NCBI GenBank assembly: GCA_044225675.1
Contig: JBGAIH010000001.1
Span: 340,467 to 404,466 of the forward strand
DNA from: JACMQX01 sp044225675
Lineage (GTDB): Bacteria > Pseudomonadota > Gammaproteobacteria > Burkholderiales > Burkholderiaceae_C
DNA length: 64,000 nucleotides
Reading direction: 5' to 3'
The notes below the pieces were generated by a model that had not been told where the DNA came from, searched no databases, and saw nothing but the letters and a program-made list of their open reading frames with translations. Below are positions 36,660-45,858 of the stretch, piece by piece (the first letter of the stretch is position 1; every line of letters starts with the position of its first letter). Position numbers and translations under genes: made by a program.

Positions 36660-37884
36660 ATGCCCTACCTCGTCGAACTCGATCTGTCCGCCGCCGCTGA
36701 CTTCCGGGAACACTATCGTCCCGTGGATATCAGTTTGGCTGAGCAATGCCCCGAGGCGCACTGGCTCCTTTCCGCCGTCTATGGCCGGGATCTGCTGAAG
36801 GCAAAGCTGCGCAAGGTGCGTCCAGACCTGGCGGTGCCAACGTGGCGCCACGCACCGGAGCTGGATCGGATGCTGGAGGCAATGGTCGATCTGCTGGGGC
36901 TTCGCGACTGGAAAGCGCCGGTCGGTATTCGGCAAAGGTCGCCTATCTCCGAGCGGTGCTGGCGATGCTTGTGGCGACCGAGAACGGGAAGGAGGCAGGC
37001 ATCAACTACTGGGATGGCACTGGCTCCATGTATTTCAGGCATCGCACCTATCTGGTGGTCCAGGAGTTTCGCCGCGAGGGCGATCACAAGCCTCCTAGGC
37101 GCCACATGAGGCTGTTTTCTGGCGCGCGAGAACAGGTGGTACATGCGTTGCTGCAGCACTGGTGGAGCACCAAAGGGATGGAATTCATCTCCGGCCGCGA
37201 TCTCGTCGCGATGGCCGAGACGTCGCCATTTACGGTGTCCACGACGATGCAGGAGCTCGAGCGCGAAGAATGGGTGGAGTCGGTGGGCAAAGGGCCGGAG
37301 ATTCGTCGGCGTGTCGCCGATCCAGCTGCCTTGCTCGATGCGTGGGCAAAGGACTGGACAGGCCGGCACGAGGTGGCCTCAAGCTGGCACCTGTACGCAC
37401 CGAAAGGGCCTGTTGTCTCTTTATTGTCCAAGTTGGTGGACCGTGACGGCTGGGCGTTGACGGGCGCGGCCGCTGCCAATGCAGTGGTGCCGCACTTGAC
37501 GTCAGTCGACCGTGCCCAAGTCATCGTGCCAAAAGGCAAAGGCGAAAAATGGGCCTCGGACCTGGGGTTGAAGACCGCAGAGAAAGGCTTTAACGTCCTC
37601 TTCATCGAGCGCCAGGGCGCGGCGTTAATGTTTCCCGGCTGGTGCTCGTGACCGACGCCACCGGGCGCCTGGTAGTGGATTCGCGGCTGCGTCGCACCCA
37701 GGCGCGGCTGGAGCAGGAGCTGGCCACCCGCTCGCGCGATCTTGACGAGCATCCGGATATGCCCGGCGCCCGCTTTGCAAGCCGCTTTATTCAATATCTG
37801 GACCTGCTCGACGGGTATGGACGAAACAAGGAACTGGCTGCTGAGTTCAGGAAGGTGGCACTAGGAATGAGGGCATCGTCGTGA
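36660..37884 (+). pseudogene. AbiEi-like (type IV TA antitoxin/regulator) gene, two frameshifts
   Basis: Three frames together make one protein. The first, from ATG 36660, covers about 90 residues up to GLRDWKAP. The second continues from about 36940 (YSAKVAYLRAVLAMLVATE) to about 37630 and includes a winged-helix part (SPFTVSTTMQELEREEW). The third ends with FIQYLDLLDGYGRNKELAAEF at 37884, a C-terminal motif found in AbiEi-like proteins. Frameshifts near 36930 and 37630 break it. Overlap with the next gene fits an AbiEi-AbiEii bicistron. The family call rests on the C-terminal motif and the partner. Confidence 0.55.
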
Positions 37885-38342
37885 CCGAGAAATTTCAGAC
37901 CTTCGGCGAGTACGACCCAGCCCAGGCGCACGATTGCGAGATCGCCTATGTGCTTCTGCTTCGCAGCTTCGGCACGCTGGCACCCTCTCTTCGGTTGATC
38001 GGAGGCTTGGTTCCGAGGTATCTCACGCCCGCGAAACCGCCGGAGGTCCCGGCGCAAGCGGGCACGACGGACTTCGACATTGTGCTCAACGTGGCGATGC
38101 TGGGCGAGCCGGGTCTGTACAACAAGCTGCGTGGCCAACTCAAGACCAACGGGTTCGAGCCGCGGTCGCGGGGTGACGGCAAGGTGAGCAGCTGGCAGTG
38201 GTGGCACGAGGTCAACGGGCACCAAGTCTTGGTTGAATTCCTGCAGGACACCAACGACCCCGAGAAGAGCGCCCTGCTGCAGCCGCGAGCGTCGGTGCGA
38301 CGGCAACTTATCAAGCCTGTAGGCAACAACTTATATGCGTGA
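37881..38342 (+). pseudogene. AbiEii-like nucleotidyltransferase, 3' truncated
   Basis: Frame of 153 aa from GTG 37881, overlapping the previous stop (GTGA). RLIGGLVPRYLTP, then AGTTDFDIVLNV, shows the nucleotidyltransferase fold motif with the catalytic Asp pair (DFD), as in AbiEii/AbiGii toxins, which are normally 250-300 aa. Here the frame ends after about 150 residues in KPVGNNLYA, where an unrelated small gene begins, so the C-terminal part is gone. Probably inactive. Confidence 0.6.
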
Positions 38343-38553
38343 AAAACTGATCTCCAAGATTGATCATGAAGCCGGAATGCGCCTTGGTGTCATCGGTTTC
38401 CTCGTTGCCATGCTAGGCGCTACGCTTGCGTTCACGCTACTTCCCATTGCAGGGTATTGGATTGGATTGATGGGGGCATTGCTTGGTCTGTTGGGAATGG
38501 TCATTCACTTCGTAAAGAACTGGCGAGAGATCTTCCACATTGATCGTCAATAG
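38335..38553 (+). CDS. Small two-helix membrane protein, candidate orphan immunity protein
   Basis: 72-residue protein with two hydrophobic helices (LGVIGFLVAMLGATLAFTLL and WIGLMGALLGLLGMVIHFV) and charged ends. Its lower GC differs from the genes around it. It begins inside the truncated AbiEii frame and lies upstream of an Rhs core remnant, so it may be an immunity gene left from a lost rhs tail, comparable with 33310-33561. No homology is recognised. Confidence 0.5.
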   Translation: MREKLISKIDHEAGMRLGVIGFLVAMLGATLAFTLLPIAGYWIGLMGALLGLLGMVIHFVKNWREIFHIDRQ

Positions 38554-38694
38554 TATTGAAAACCCCTACCTGAGCCTTGGAGCGGCTGATGGCCGGGTAA
38601 TTTTCGTCACTGATAGCGTTGAGCCGCCTTGCTGCGCGTCTTGCAGAAGCGCGTTACATCCGAAAAGAGTGAGAAATCAGTGGATGACTGAAAC

Positions 38695-38950
38695 GTCGAG
38701 GCGGCGACGGTAAGCTACCTTCACAACGACACCAGGGTGATGACGGACGCGAGCGCGACGCCGATGTGGCAGTGGCCGTACATCGGGTTTGGAGAGAACA
38801 GGCTGATCGGTACGCTGGTACCGACGACGGACCCGATGGAGGCGACGATGGTGCAGCCGACGCTGAAGGCGGGCACGCCGATGATGGCGATGGACCTCCG
38901 GTTTCCGGGCAGATGGCGGATGGGGGGCGGAAACGTGCCCAAGAACTTGC
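38695..38950 (+). pseudogene. Rhs core-domain remnant
   Basis: Reads SYLHNDTRVMTDASATPMWQ, then WPYIGFGENRLIGTLVPTTDP and MAMDLRFPG. It corresponds to residues about 1285-1345 of the Rhs protein at 28664 (PRLMTDSSRVPVWQWPYSAF onward) but is clearly diverged. Compared with a normal core, the HLGTP block is mostly deleted, and the frame is lost after RFPG. It is a relic of a second rhs gene. Bases 38951-39039 show nothing recognisable. Confidence 0.75.
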
Positions 38951-39039
38951 TGGCAGCAAGCAAGTCAGGGCCCTTGACCTGGAACCACGACAGGCCTCAG
39001 GTACTCGTCAATCGCCTTGAAAGCCTTCGACCACGTCAC

Positions 39040-39076
39040 AAGCCAAACGCCACCTTCGGGTGGCGTTTGGCTTTTG
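39040..39076 (-). terminator. Terminator of the caspase-like gene, identical to the tRNA-Val terminator
   Basis: 36 bases (39040-39075) identical to 28446-28481; the stem GCCAAACGCCACC is closed by TTCG. It lies 21 bases beyond the stop of the - strand caspase gene and marks the right edge of the accessory island. The stem and T-runs allow it to work on both strands. Confidence 0.85.
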
Positions 39077-39096
39077 AGGGCGGCGCTGCGCAGCGC

Positions 39097-41490
39097 TTAC
39101 CGGATGCCTCGCGCTTCGAGCTTCTTGACGTTGGCGATGGCGTTGGGCTCGCCCAGTGCGGCTGCCTTGCGGAACCACTCCATGGCTTTGTCATAGTTCA
39201 GAGTGAGTCCGCCGGCGCCGCGCTCGTAGAAGGTTCCCAGGTCGTTCATGGCGGGGGCGATGCCGGCCTCGGCCGCCTTCATGAATTCCGCAGCGGCCCT
39301 GGCCTCGTCGGGGGCAACGCCCAGGCCCTTGTAGTACGACCAGCCAAGATAGTAGCGGGCTGAGGGAATGTCCTGCTCGGCCGCGCGGCGGAACAGTTCG
39401 AAGGACTGAGGCAGGTCCTTTTCCACGCCTTTGCCGTCGCGCAGCCGCAAGCCCATTCGGGTCAACGCATTGCCATTGCCCGTGGCCACAGCCTTCGAGA
39501 GCCATTCGAGCGACAGCGCCGGGTCTTTCGGGAGGCCGCCTTCGCCCGTTTCGTACAGAAGGGACAGCCCGGCCATGCTGCGTCCGTCGCCGGCCTGTGC
39601 ACCCTTGCGCCACCACTGTTCGGCCTGTGCCGCGTCCTTGGGGCCGATGCTTGCGTTGTAGTACATCGCGCCCAGGCCGCCCATGCCGGCGGGGTTGCCG
39701 GCCTGCGCAGACTTGCGGAACCATTCCCCCGCCTGGGCCAGGTCGACGGCCACGCCCTGGCCCGTCTCCAGGCGGCGCGCCAGGTCAGCCATGGCGGCAG
39801 CGTCGCCGGCCTGCGAACGGGCCAGCAACTGCGACCAGGCCTGGCGCTGGTTCTCACGCGTGCGGGCGTCTCGCTGGCGCTGGTCTTGCGACACGCGCTC
39901 CACGTCGGCAGTCGCCGCAGCGCGGCTGTAGCGCACCAGTTCGCGCGTGGTGCGCGAGGTCTTGAACATGCCCTCCGTCATGACGTTCTCCGCCTTGACC
40001 GGCTCGGGCAGGTCGGGCACGACCCAGCGGGTGGAGGTAATGCGGATATTCTGGTTCTTGCTGACGCTGGTCATTTCCGACTCGATGCGGAAGGCGTCGA
40101 AGGTTCCGGCTGCCACCGTCACTCTTTCGCGGGCGACCACGCGGTCCTGGCCCACGGCCGTCGTCGTGCCGACGGCGTCACGGAGTGCGCGGGTTGAGTA
40201 TTCCTGCTCGTACCCGGTCTGCCAACTCTTGCCAACCTGCAGCAGGCCCGAAGGCGCCAGGTAGGAGGGCGGCGTGTGCGTGAAGGTGTCCGGCATGCCG
40301 ATGAAGCCACCCTGGGTGTTGTAGAGCATCTTGATGGCATTCGGGCCGGTCGCTTGCGAGCGCAACTCCACCAGCACCTTGCCGTCCTGCACGCTGGTGA
40401 CCTTGCCCGTCTGGTTGAAGCTGGCTGACAGGCTGGAGACGATGCGGACCTCGAACTCGTCGCCCAGGCGGTAGCGCGCCACGCTGTAGGGCGCGTCCTT
40501 GCCGTCGGCGCCCGCGCCCTGGACCACCAGGTCGCTTCGGACCAGTTCGTCGAGCCGGGCATTGGCGGCCTCGCTGATGGTGCCGCTCGGGTAGCAGGCG
40601 AGGAAGGCATAAAAATCGTCGGCGTTGCGGCTGTCCTTGATGCGGGCCCAGTCCTGCTGCTCCTGGGTGAAGGCCGCGAGCAGCACTTGCGCCGTCGGCT
40701 TGGCAACGGCGACCACGCGGCCGTCGTTGAACTGGAAGTCATCCTCCAGACTCGTGCTTTCCCAGGGGATCTGCCGCCCCTTGGATGCCTTGCGCACGGA
40801 GTAGCGCACGCGCTTGAACACGTCCTCGATGCGGGCCATGGGCTTCTTGAGTTCGGCCAGGAGGTACTGGGTGTACAAGCCGTTGCCTGACTGCGCGTCG
40901 CCGTCCTCGGCCACGTTGCCCGGCGCTGTGGCATAGGCCAGAAAGGTGCCGCTGGGGGCATCCAGCGGTGCCAGGCCCTTGCCGGTGGTCGCCCCGCCAA
41001 AGGGGTTGTCGCGGCAGGCGTCCAGCACGACGATGTTCATGCGGTTGCCGGCGGCCTTGAAGGCTTCGATCACCTGACCCACATCGACCGACTGCGCCTG
41101 GACGTCGGCCACGGTCTGCAGGCGCGCGTCGACCGGCACCATGTAGTTGCGCAGGTCGACCTGCACGCCATGGCCCGCATAGTAGAGCAGGCCGACACCG
41201 GCCTTGCCCTTGAGCCGGTCGCGCAACTGGGCGACCGCTTCGGACATCTGGGCCTTGCTGCCGTCGCGCAGCTCGATCACGCTGAAGCCCAGGCCGCGCA
41301 AGGTCTCGCCCATGGCCCGCGCGTCATTGGCGGGATTGAGCAGCGGCGCGGTCGGATAGGTGGAGTTGCCGATGACCAGGGCGACGCGCAGGTCGCCGGG
41401 GGCTTGGGCGCTTGCGCTGAATGCGGCAAGCGCAACCAGCGCGGCGAGTGACTTGAGACGCTGCAAGGTGAAAACGAAAGTTGGCTTCAT
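39097..41490 (-). CDS. Secreted caspase-like (C14) protein with SEL1 repeats
   Basis: Protein of 797 aa from ATG 41490, with a signal peptide (LAALVALAAFSASAQA, residues 15-30). The caspase/metacaspase domain covers about 30-260, with catalytic H107 (YYAGHGVQ) and C159 (VLDACRDNPF). A middle region of about 280 residues follows with no clear family. At least five SEL1/TPR-like repeats lie between about 560 and 790 (GQGVAVDLAQAGEWFRKSA, NYDKAMEWFRKAA), and these usually bind proteins. Likely periplasmic. It may be an orthocaspase-type protease acting in envelope regulation or cell death; the substrate is unknown. Confidence 0.85.
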   Translation of the reverse strand: MKPTFVFTLQRLKSLAALVALAAFSASAQAPGDLRVALVIGNSTYPTAPLLNPANDARAMGETLRGLGFSVIELRDGSKAQMSEAVAQLRDRLKGKAGVGLLYYAGHGVQVDLRNYMVPVDARLQTVADVQAQSVDVGQVIEAFKAAGNRMNIVVLDACRDNPFGGATTGKGLAPLDAPSGTFLAYATAPGNVAEDGDAQSGNGLYTQYLLAELKKPMARIEDVFKRVRYSVRKASKGRQIPWESTSLEDDFQFNDGRVVAVAKPTAQVLLAAFTQEQQDWARIKDSRNADDFYAFLACYPSGTISEAANARLDELVRSDLVVQGAGADGKDAPYSVARYRLGDEFEVRIVSSLSASFNQTGKVTSVQDGKVLVELRSQATGPNAIKMLYNTQGGFIGMPDTFTHTPPSYLAPSGLLQVGKSWQTGYEQEYSTRALRDAVGTTTAVGQDRVVARERVTVAAGTFDAFRIESEMTSVSKNQNIRITSTRWVVPDLPEPVKAENVMTEGMFKTSRTTRELVRYSRAAATADVERVSQDQRQRDARTRENQRQAWSQLLARSQAGDAAAMADLARRLETGQGVAVDLAQAGEWFRKSAQAGNPAGMGGLGAMYYNASIGPKDAAQAEQWWRKGAQAGDGRSMAGLSLLYETGEGGLPKDPALSLEWLSKAVATGNGNALTRMGLRLRDGKGVEKDLPQSFELFRRAAEQDIPSARYYLGWSYYKGLGVAPDEARAAAEFMKAAEAGIAPAMNDLGTFYERGAGGLTLNYDKAMEWFRKAAALGEPNAIANVKKLEARGIR

Positions 41491-41654
41491 GGGGAGTGAG
41501 ACTGACACAGCGGCCATCTTAAGCGGTCATCTTAAGCGGCCATCGGTTGGGCCCGCATCCCATGATCGGGTAGTTTGTCGCCCGAGTTCGCTGCGATCTC
41601 CTTCAGCTTTCCGAGTTCTGTCTCAGGCCGTGTGCTGTGCCGCAGACGCGGGCA

Positions 41655-42353
41655 TCACGCCCGGGGCGCCGGCCAGCCATTTTTGATGGCGACGCGTTCG
41701 GCCGTGGCCAGGCGGGCCCGCGTGCCGGGCGAGAGCAGCTCGCGCACCGACTGGACAAGCCCTGCCGATTCGGCGCGCGGCGAGCCGCCCTTGAACGGTG
41801 GGGCCGGGTCGTACTCCAGCGTGAGCTGGATCTTGCGCGCGACTTCCTCGCCGTGCAGCAGGCCAGCCACCGTCAGCCCGAAGTCGACGCCGGCGGTGAC
41901 GCCACCGCCGGTGATGCGGTTGCGGTCGACCACGACGCGCTCGTCGACGGCTTCGGCGCCGAGCAGGGGCAGCACGCCCATGGCGGCCCAGTGCGTGGCT
42001 GCCTTGTAGCCGCGCAGCAGGCCGGCCGCGCCAAGAATCAGTGCGCCGGTGCAGACCGAGGTGATCCACTGTGCCTCAGGCGCTCGGCTTTGGAGGAAGC
42101 CGATGAGTTCCTCGTCTTCCATCATCGCCGTGCTGCCGGGGCCGCCGCCGATGAACAGCAGGTCCAGCCGGGGCGCGTCGGCCAGCCGCATCGTCGGCAG
42201 TTCGCTGAAGCCCAGGTCGCTTCGCACAGGGTCGAGGGTCTTGGCCAGGACATGCACCTGGGTGTCGGGCATGCGGGCAAAAACCTCCAGGGGGCCGGCG
42301 AAGTCGAGGACGGTCATTCCGGGAAAGATGATCATGCCGATGTGCAGTGTCAT
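41655..42353 (-). CDS. DJ-1/PfpI-family isonitrile hydratase-like protein
   Basis: Protein of 232 aa closely resembling isonitrile hydratase InhA of Pseudomonas, which adds water to isocyanides to give N-substituted formamides. The residues reported as essential in InhA fall at the same numbers: D17 (VLDFAGP), C101 and T102 (SVCTGALILGAAGLL). The C-terminal block LEYDPAPPFKGGSP is also InhA-like. It follows the Liv permease gene in the same direction with an 87-base gap. The InhA subfamily also includes uncharacterised hydrolases, so the activity is probable, not certain. Confidence 0.72.
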   Translation of the reverse strand: MTLHIGMIIFPGMTVLDFAGPLEVFARMPDTQVHVLAKTLDPVRSDLGFSELPTMRLADAPRLDLLFIGGGPGSTAMMEDEELIGFLQSRAPEAQWITSVCTGALILGAAGLLRGYKAATHWAAMGVLPLLGAEAVDERVVVDRNRITGGGVTAGVDFGLTVAGLLHGEEVARKIQLTLEYDPAPPFKGGSPRAESAGLVQSVRELLSPGTRARLATAERVAIKNGWPAPRA

Positions 42354-42440
42354 GGGGCCTCCGTGCGTTGGGTTGGGTGGTCGGTCGAAAGGGATGGAAT
42401 GGATGTCGTCCGGCGCGATAAGTGGCGAGGCGGGTGCGCT

Positions 42441-44369
42441 TCATTTCTCTGCGCCGACAGGCCGTGCGGACAGGCGCGCCACCGGTTGCGCGCCGTCGCG
42501 CTCTGCGCCGCGTGCCGTGCGTCGCCAGAGCGCTGCGACGCTGCCCACCACGCCGGAGCGCAGGGCCAGCACGACGACGACAAAGACCAGCCCCTGCACC
42601 ACGGTCACCCACTCGCGCAGCTCCGACATGTAGGTGGCCATGCCGATGAGCACGAGTGCGCCGGCCACGGGACCGATGAGTGTGCCCAGGCCGCCGACGA
42701 GCACCATCAGCAGCAGCTCGCCCGACATGTGCCAGCTCACGTCGGTGAGCGTGGCAATCTGCGTGGAGATGGCCTTGACGGCGCCCGCGAGGCCGGTCAT
42801 GCCGGCCGAGATGACGAAGACCGCCAGCTTGTACCGGTTGACGTTGTAGCCCAGGGACGTGGCGCGCGGCTCGCTGTCGCGCACCGCCGCGACGATCCGG
42901 CCGAACGGCGAGTGCACGAGGCGTGCCATGGCCAGCAGCGCGGCACCGCACACCACGAGAACGAAGTAGTACGTCGACAGGTCGGTGGACAGATCCCAGA
43001 CGCCGAAGGCCACGCGGCGCGGGATGCCCTGGATGCCGTCCTCTCCGTTCGTGAAGGAGGCCTGCACGCAGAAGAAGTAGATCATCTGGGCGAAAGCCAG
43101 CGTGGACATCGCGAAGTAGATGCCCTGCAGCCTGAGGGCCAGCAGGCCGACGACCGCCCCCAGCGCCACCGACACCAGCGCGGCGCCCAGGATCGCCCAT
43201 TCAGGCGCCCATCCCCATTCCTTGGCCAGGTGCCCGGCCACGTAGGCGGAGAAGCCGAAGAACATCGCATGGCCAAAGGACAGCACGCCGAGGTAGCCCA
43301 GCAGCAGATTGACCGCGCTGGCTGCCACTGCAAAGCACAGGACCTTCATGAGGAAGGCCGGGTAGACCACGAAGGGCGCGGCCAGCAGGGCCACCAGCGA
43401 TCCTGCGAAAAAGACCCAGGCCCACTTCCTGTCGAGGGCGGGGCCGGCGCCGGCGCGCGCATCCGCCGGCTCGCTGTGCGGCTGCGTGATCAGACCCTTG
43501 CCGAACAGGCCGGCGGGCTTGATCAGCAGGACGATGGTCATGATGATGAAGACGACGGTGTCCGACATCGGCGCGTAGTAGTAGCGCATCAGGCCTTCTG
43601 CAATGCCAAGCAGGTAGCCCGTGATGATGGCGCCCTTGATGGAGCCCATGCCGCCGATCACCACCACGGCGAAGATGATGACGATCAGGTTGGAGCCCAT
43701 GGTGGGGCTGACGTTGTAGAGCGGGGCCGCAAAGACGCCCGCCAGCGCGGCCAGCGCGACGCCAAGCCCGTACACGAGCGTCACCATGCGCGGCACGTTG
43801 ATGCCGAAGCCGCGAACCAGGTCCGGCCGCTCGATCGCGGCGCGCAGGTAGGCGCCCAGGCGGGTCTTCTCGATCATGTACCAGGTCAGCAGGCACACGG
43901 CAAGGCAGGCAAACAGGGCCCAGACGCGGTAGTACGGCAGATAGCCCAGGCTGGTGCGAAAGCCTCCGGGCAGGGGATTGGCATAGGGCAGGCCGGCCGA
44001 GCCGAAGGCCTTGCGGTAGAGGCCTTCGATGATGAGTGTGACGCCAAAGGTCAGCAGCAGGCCGTACAGGTGATCCAGGTGATACAGCCGGCGCACGAGC
44101 AGGCGCTCCATCAGGATGCCGGTCGCCCCCACCGCCAGCGGGGCGAGCAGCAGCGCCGCCCAGTACCCGATGCCCAGCCACTGCAGCAGCATCCAGGCGG
44201 CGAACGCGCCCATCATGAACTGGGCGCCGTGCGAGAAGTTCACGACGTTGAGCAGGCCGAAGATGATCGCCAGGCCCAGGCTCATGATGGCGTAGAACGA
44301 GCCGTTGATCAGGCCGAGCATGAGCTGGCCGACCAGGGCCGACGGGTTGATTCCGAGAGCTTCGAACAT
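42441..44369 (-). CDS. Fused LivH-LivM branched-chain-type ABC permease
   Basis: Membrane protein of 642 aa combining the two permeases that are normally separate. Residues 1-295 are LivH-like (GLINGSFYAIMSLGLAIIFG, NFSHGAQFMMGAF, and the coupling motif near residue 190). A polar linker (about 296-315) follows, then a LivM-like half (LLGYLGVLSFGHAMFFGFSAY, AVRDSEPRATSLGYN). Twelve or more membrane helices are expected in total. With LivF, LivG and LivK of this locus it would import an amino acid or related polar compound. Confidence 0.88.
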   Translation of the reverse strand: MFEALGINPSALVGQLMLGLINGSFYAIMSLGLAIIFGLLNVVNFSHGAQFMMGAFAAWMLLQWLGIGYWAALLLAPLAVGATGILMERLLVRRLYHLDHLYGLLLTFGVTLIIEGLYRKAFGSAGLPYANPLPGGFRTSLGYLPYYRVWALFACLAVCLLTWYMIEKTRLGAYLRAAIERPDLVRGFGINVPRMVTLVYGLGVALAALAGVFAAPLYNVSPTMGSNLIVIIFAVVVIGGMGSIKGAIITGYLLGIAEGLMRYYYAPMSDTVVFIIMTIVLLIKPAGLFGKGLITQPHSEPADARAGAGPALDRKWAWVFFAGSLVALLAAPFVVYPAFLMKVLCFAVAASAVNLLLGYLGVLSFGHAMFFGFSAYVAGHLAKEWGWAPEWAILGAALVSVALGAVVGLLALRLQGIYFAMSTLAFAQMIYFFCVQASFTNGEDGIQGIPRRVAFGVWDLSTDLSTYYFVLVVCGAALLAMARLVHSPFGRIVAAVRDSEPRATSLGYNVNRYKLAVFVISAGMTGLAGAVKAISTQIATLTDVSWHMSGELLLMVLVGGLGTLIGPVAGALVLIGMATYMSELREWVTVVQGLVFVVVVLALRSGVVGSVAALWRRTARGAERDGAQPVARLSARPVGAEK

Positions 44370-44372
44370 GTT

Positions 44373-45083
<711 letters not shown>

Positions 45084-45085
45084 GG

Positions 45086-45829
45086 TCAGTGTCCGATGTA
45101 GGCCTCGAGCACGCGCGGATCGTCGGCAACCTCGCCGTAGGCGCCTTCGGCCAGGACCTCGCCACGGCACAGCACGGTGACCCGGTCCGACAGGCGTTCG
45201 ACCACCTTGAGGTTGTGCTCGACCATCAGGATGGTGCGGTGTTCGGCCTGCGCCGCAATCAGCTCCGTGACGCGGTCGATGTCTTCCGTTCCGAGGCCCG
45301 CCATGGGCTCGTCCAGCAGCGCAAGCTCCGGATCGAGCGCAAAGGTGGTGGCCAGTTCCAGTGCCCGCTTGCGGCCGTAGGGCAGGGCGCCCGCAGAGGT
45401 GGCCGCCCATTCGCTCAGCCCGAACCTGTTCAGCAGGATGTGGACCTTGTCGTCGAGTTCGCTCAGGCAGGCGGCGGACCGCCAGAACGTGGTGTGCAGG
45501 CCCGCCAGCCGCTGCAGCGGGATGGCGACGTTCTGTGCCACGGTCAGCTGCGGGAACACTGCGGAGATCTGGAACGACCGGACGATGCCCTGCCGGGCCA
45601 GGCGCGCAGGTGAGGCGCGGGTGATGTCCGCGCCGTTGTAGGTGATGGTGCCGGCGTCGGCTTCCAGAAAGCGCGACAGCAGGTTGAACAGGGTGCTCTT
45701 GCCTGCGCCATTGGGGCCGATGACCGAGTGCACGCTGTGCCGTCGGACCTTGAGCGCGACGTCGCGCACCGCCGTGAATCCCGTGAAGTGGCGGGTCAGA
45801 CCGTGCGCGGAGAGGATGGTGTCGTCCAT
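45086..45829 (-). CDS. LivG-type ABC transporter ATPase
   Basis: ATPase of 247 aa with Walker A GPNGAGKST, the LivG-type signature ALPYGRKRALELA in place of LSGGQ, and Walker B LALLDEPMAGLG followed by LMVEHNLKVVERL. It pairs with LivF on the fused permease. It starts 29 bases after the dehydrogenase gene. Confidence 0.9.
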   Translation of the reverse strand: MDDTILSAHGLTRHFTGFTAVRDVALKVRRHSVHSVIGPNGAGKSTLFNLLSRFLEADAGTITYNGADITRASPARLARQGIVRSFQISAVFPQLTVAQNVAIPLQRLAGLHTTFWRSAACLSELDDKVHILLNRFGLSEWAATSAGALPYGRKRALELATTFALDPELALLDEPMAGLGTEDIDRVTELIAAQAEHRTILMVEHNLKVVERLSDRVTVLCRGEVLAEGAYGEVADDPRVLEAYIGH

Positions 45830-45858
45830 GCGTGTGTCAGGTGGGTGGAGGGTCAGGT

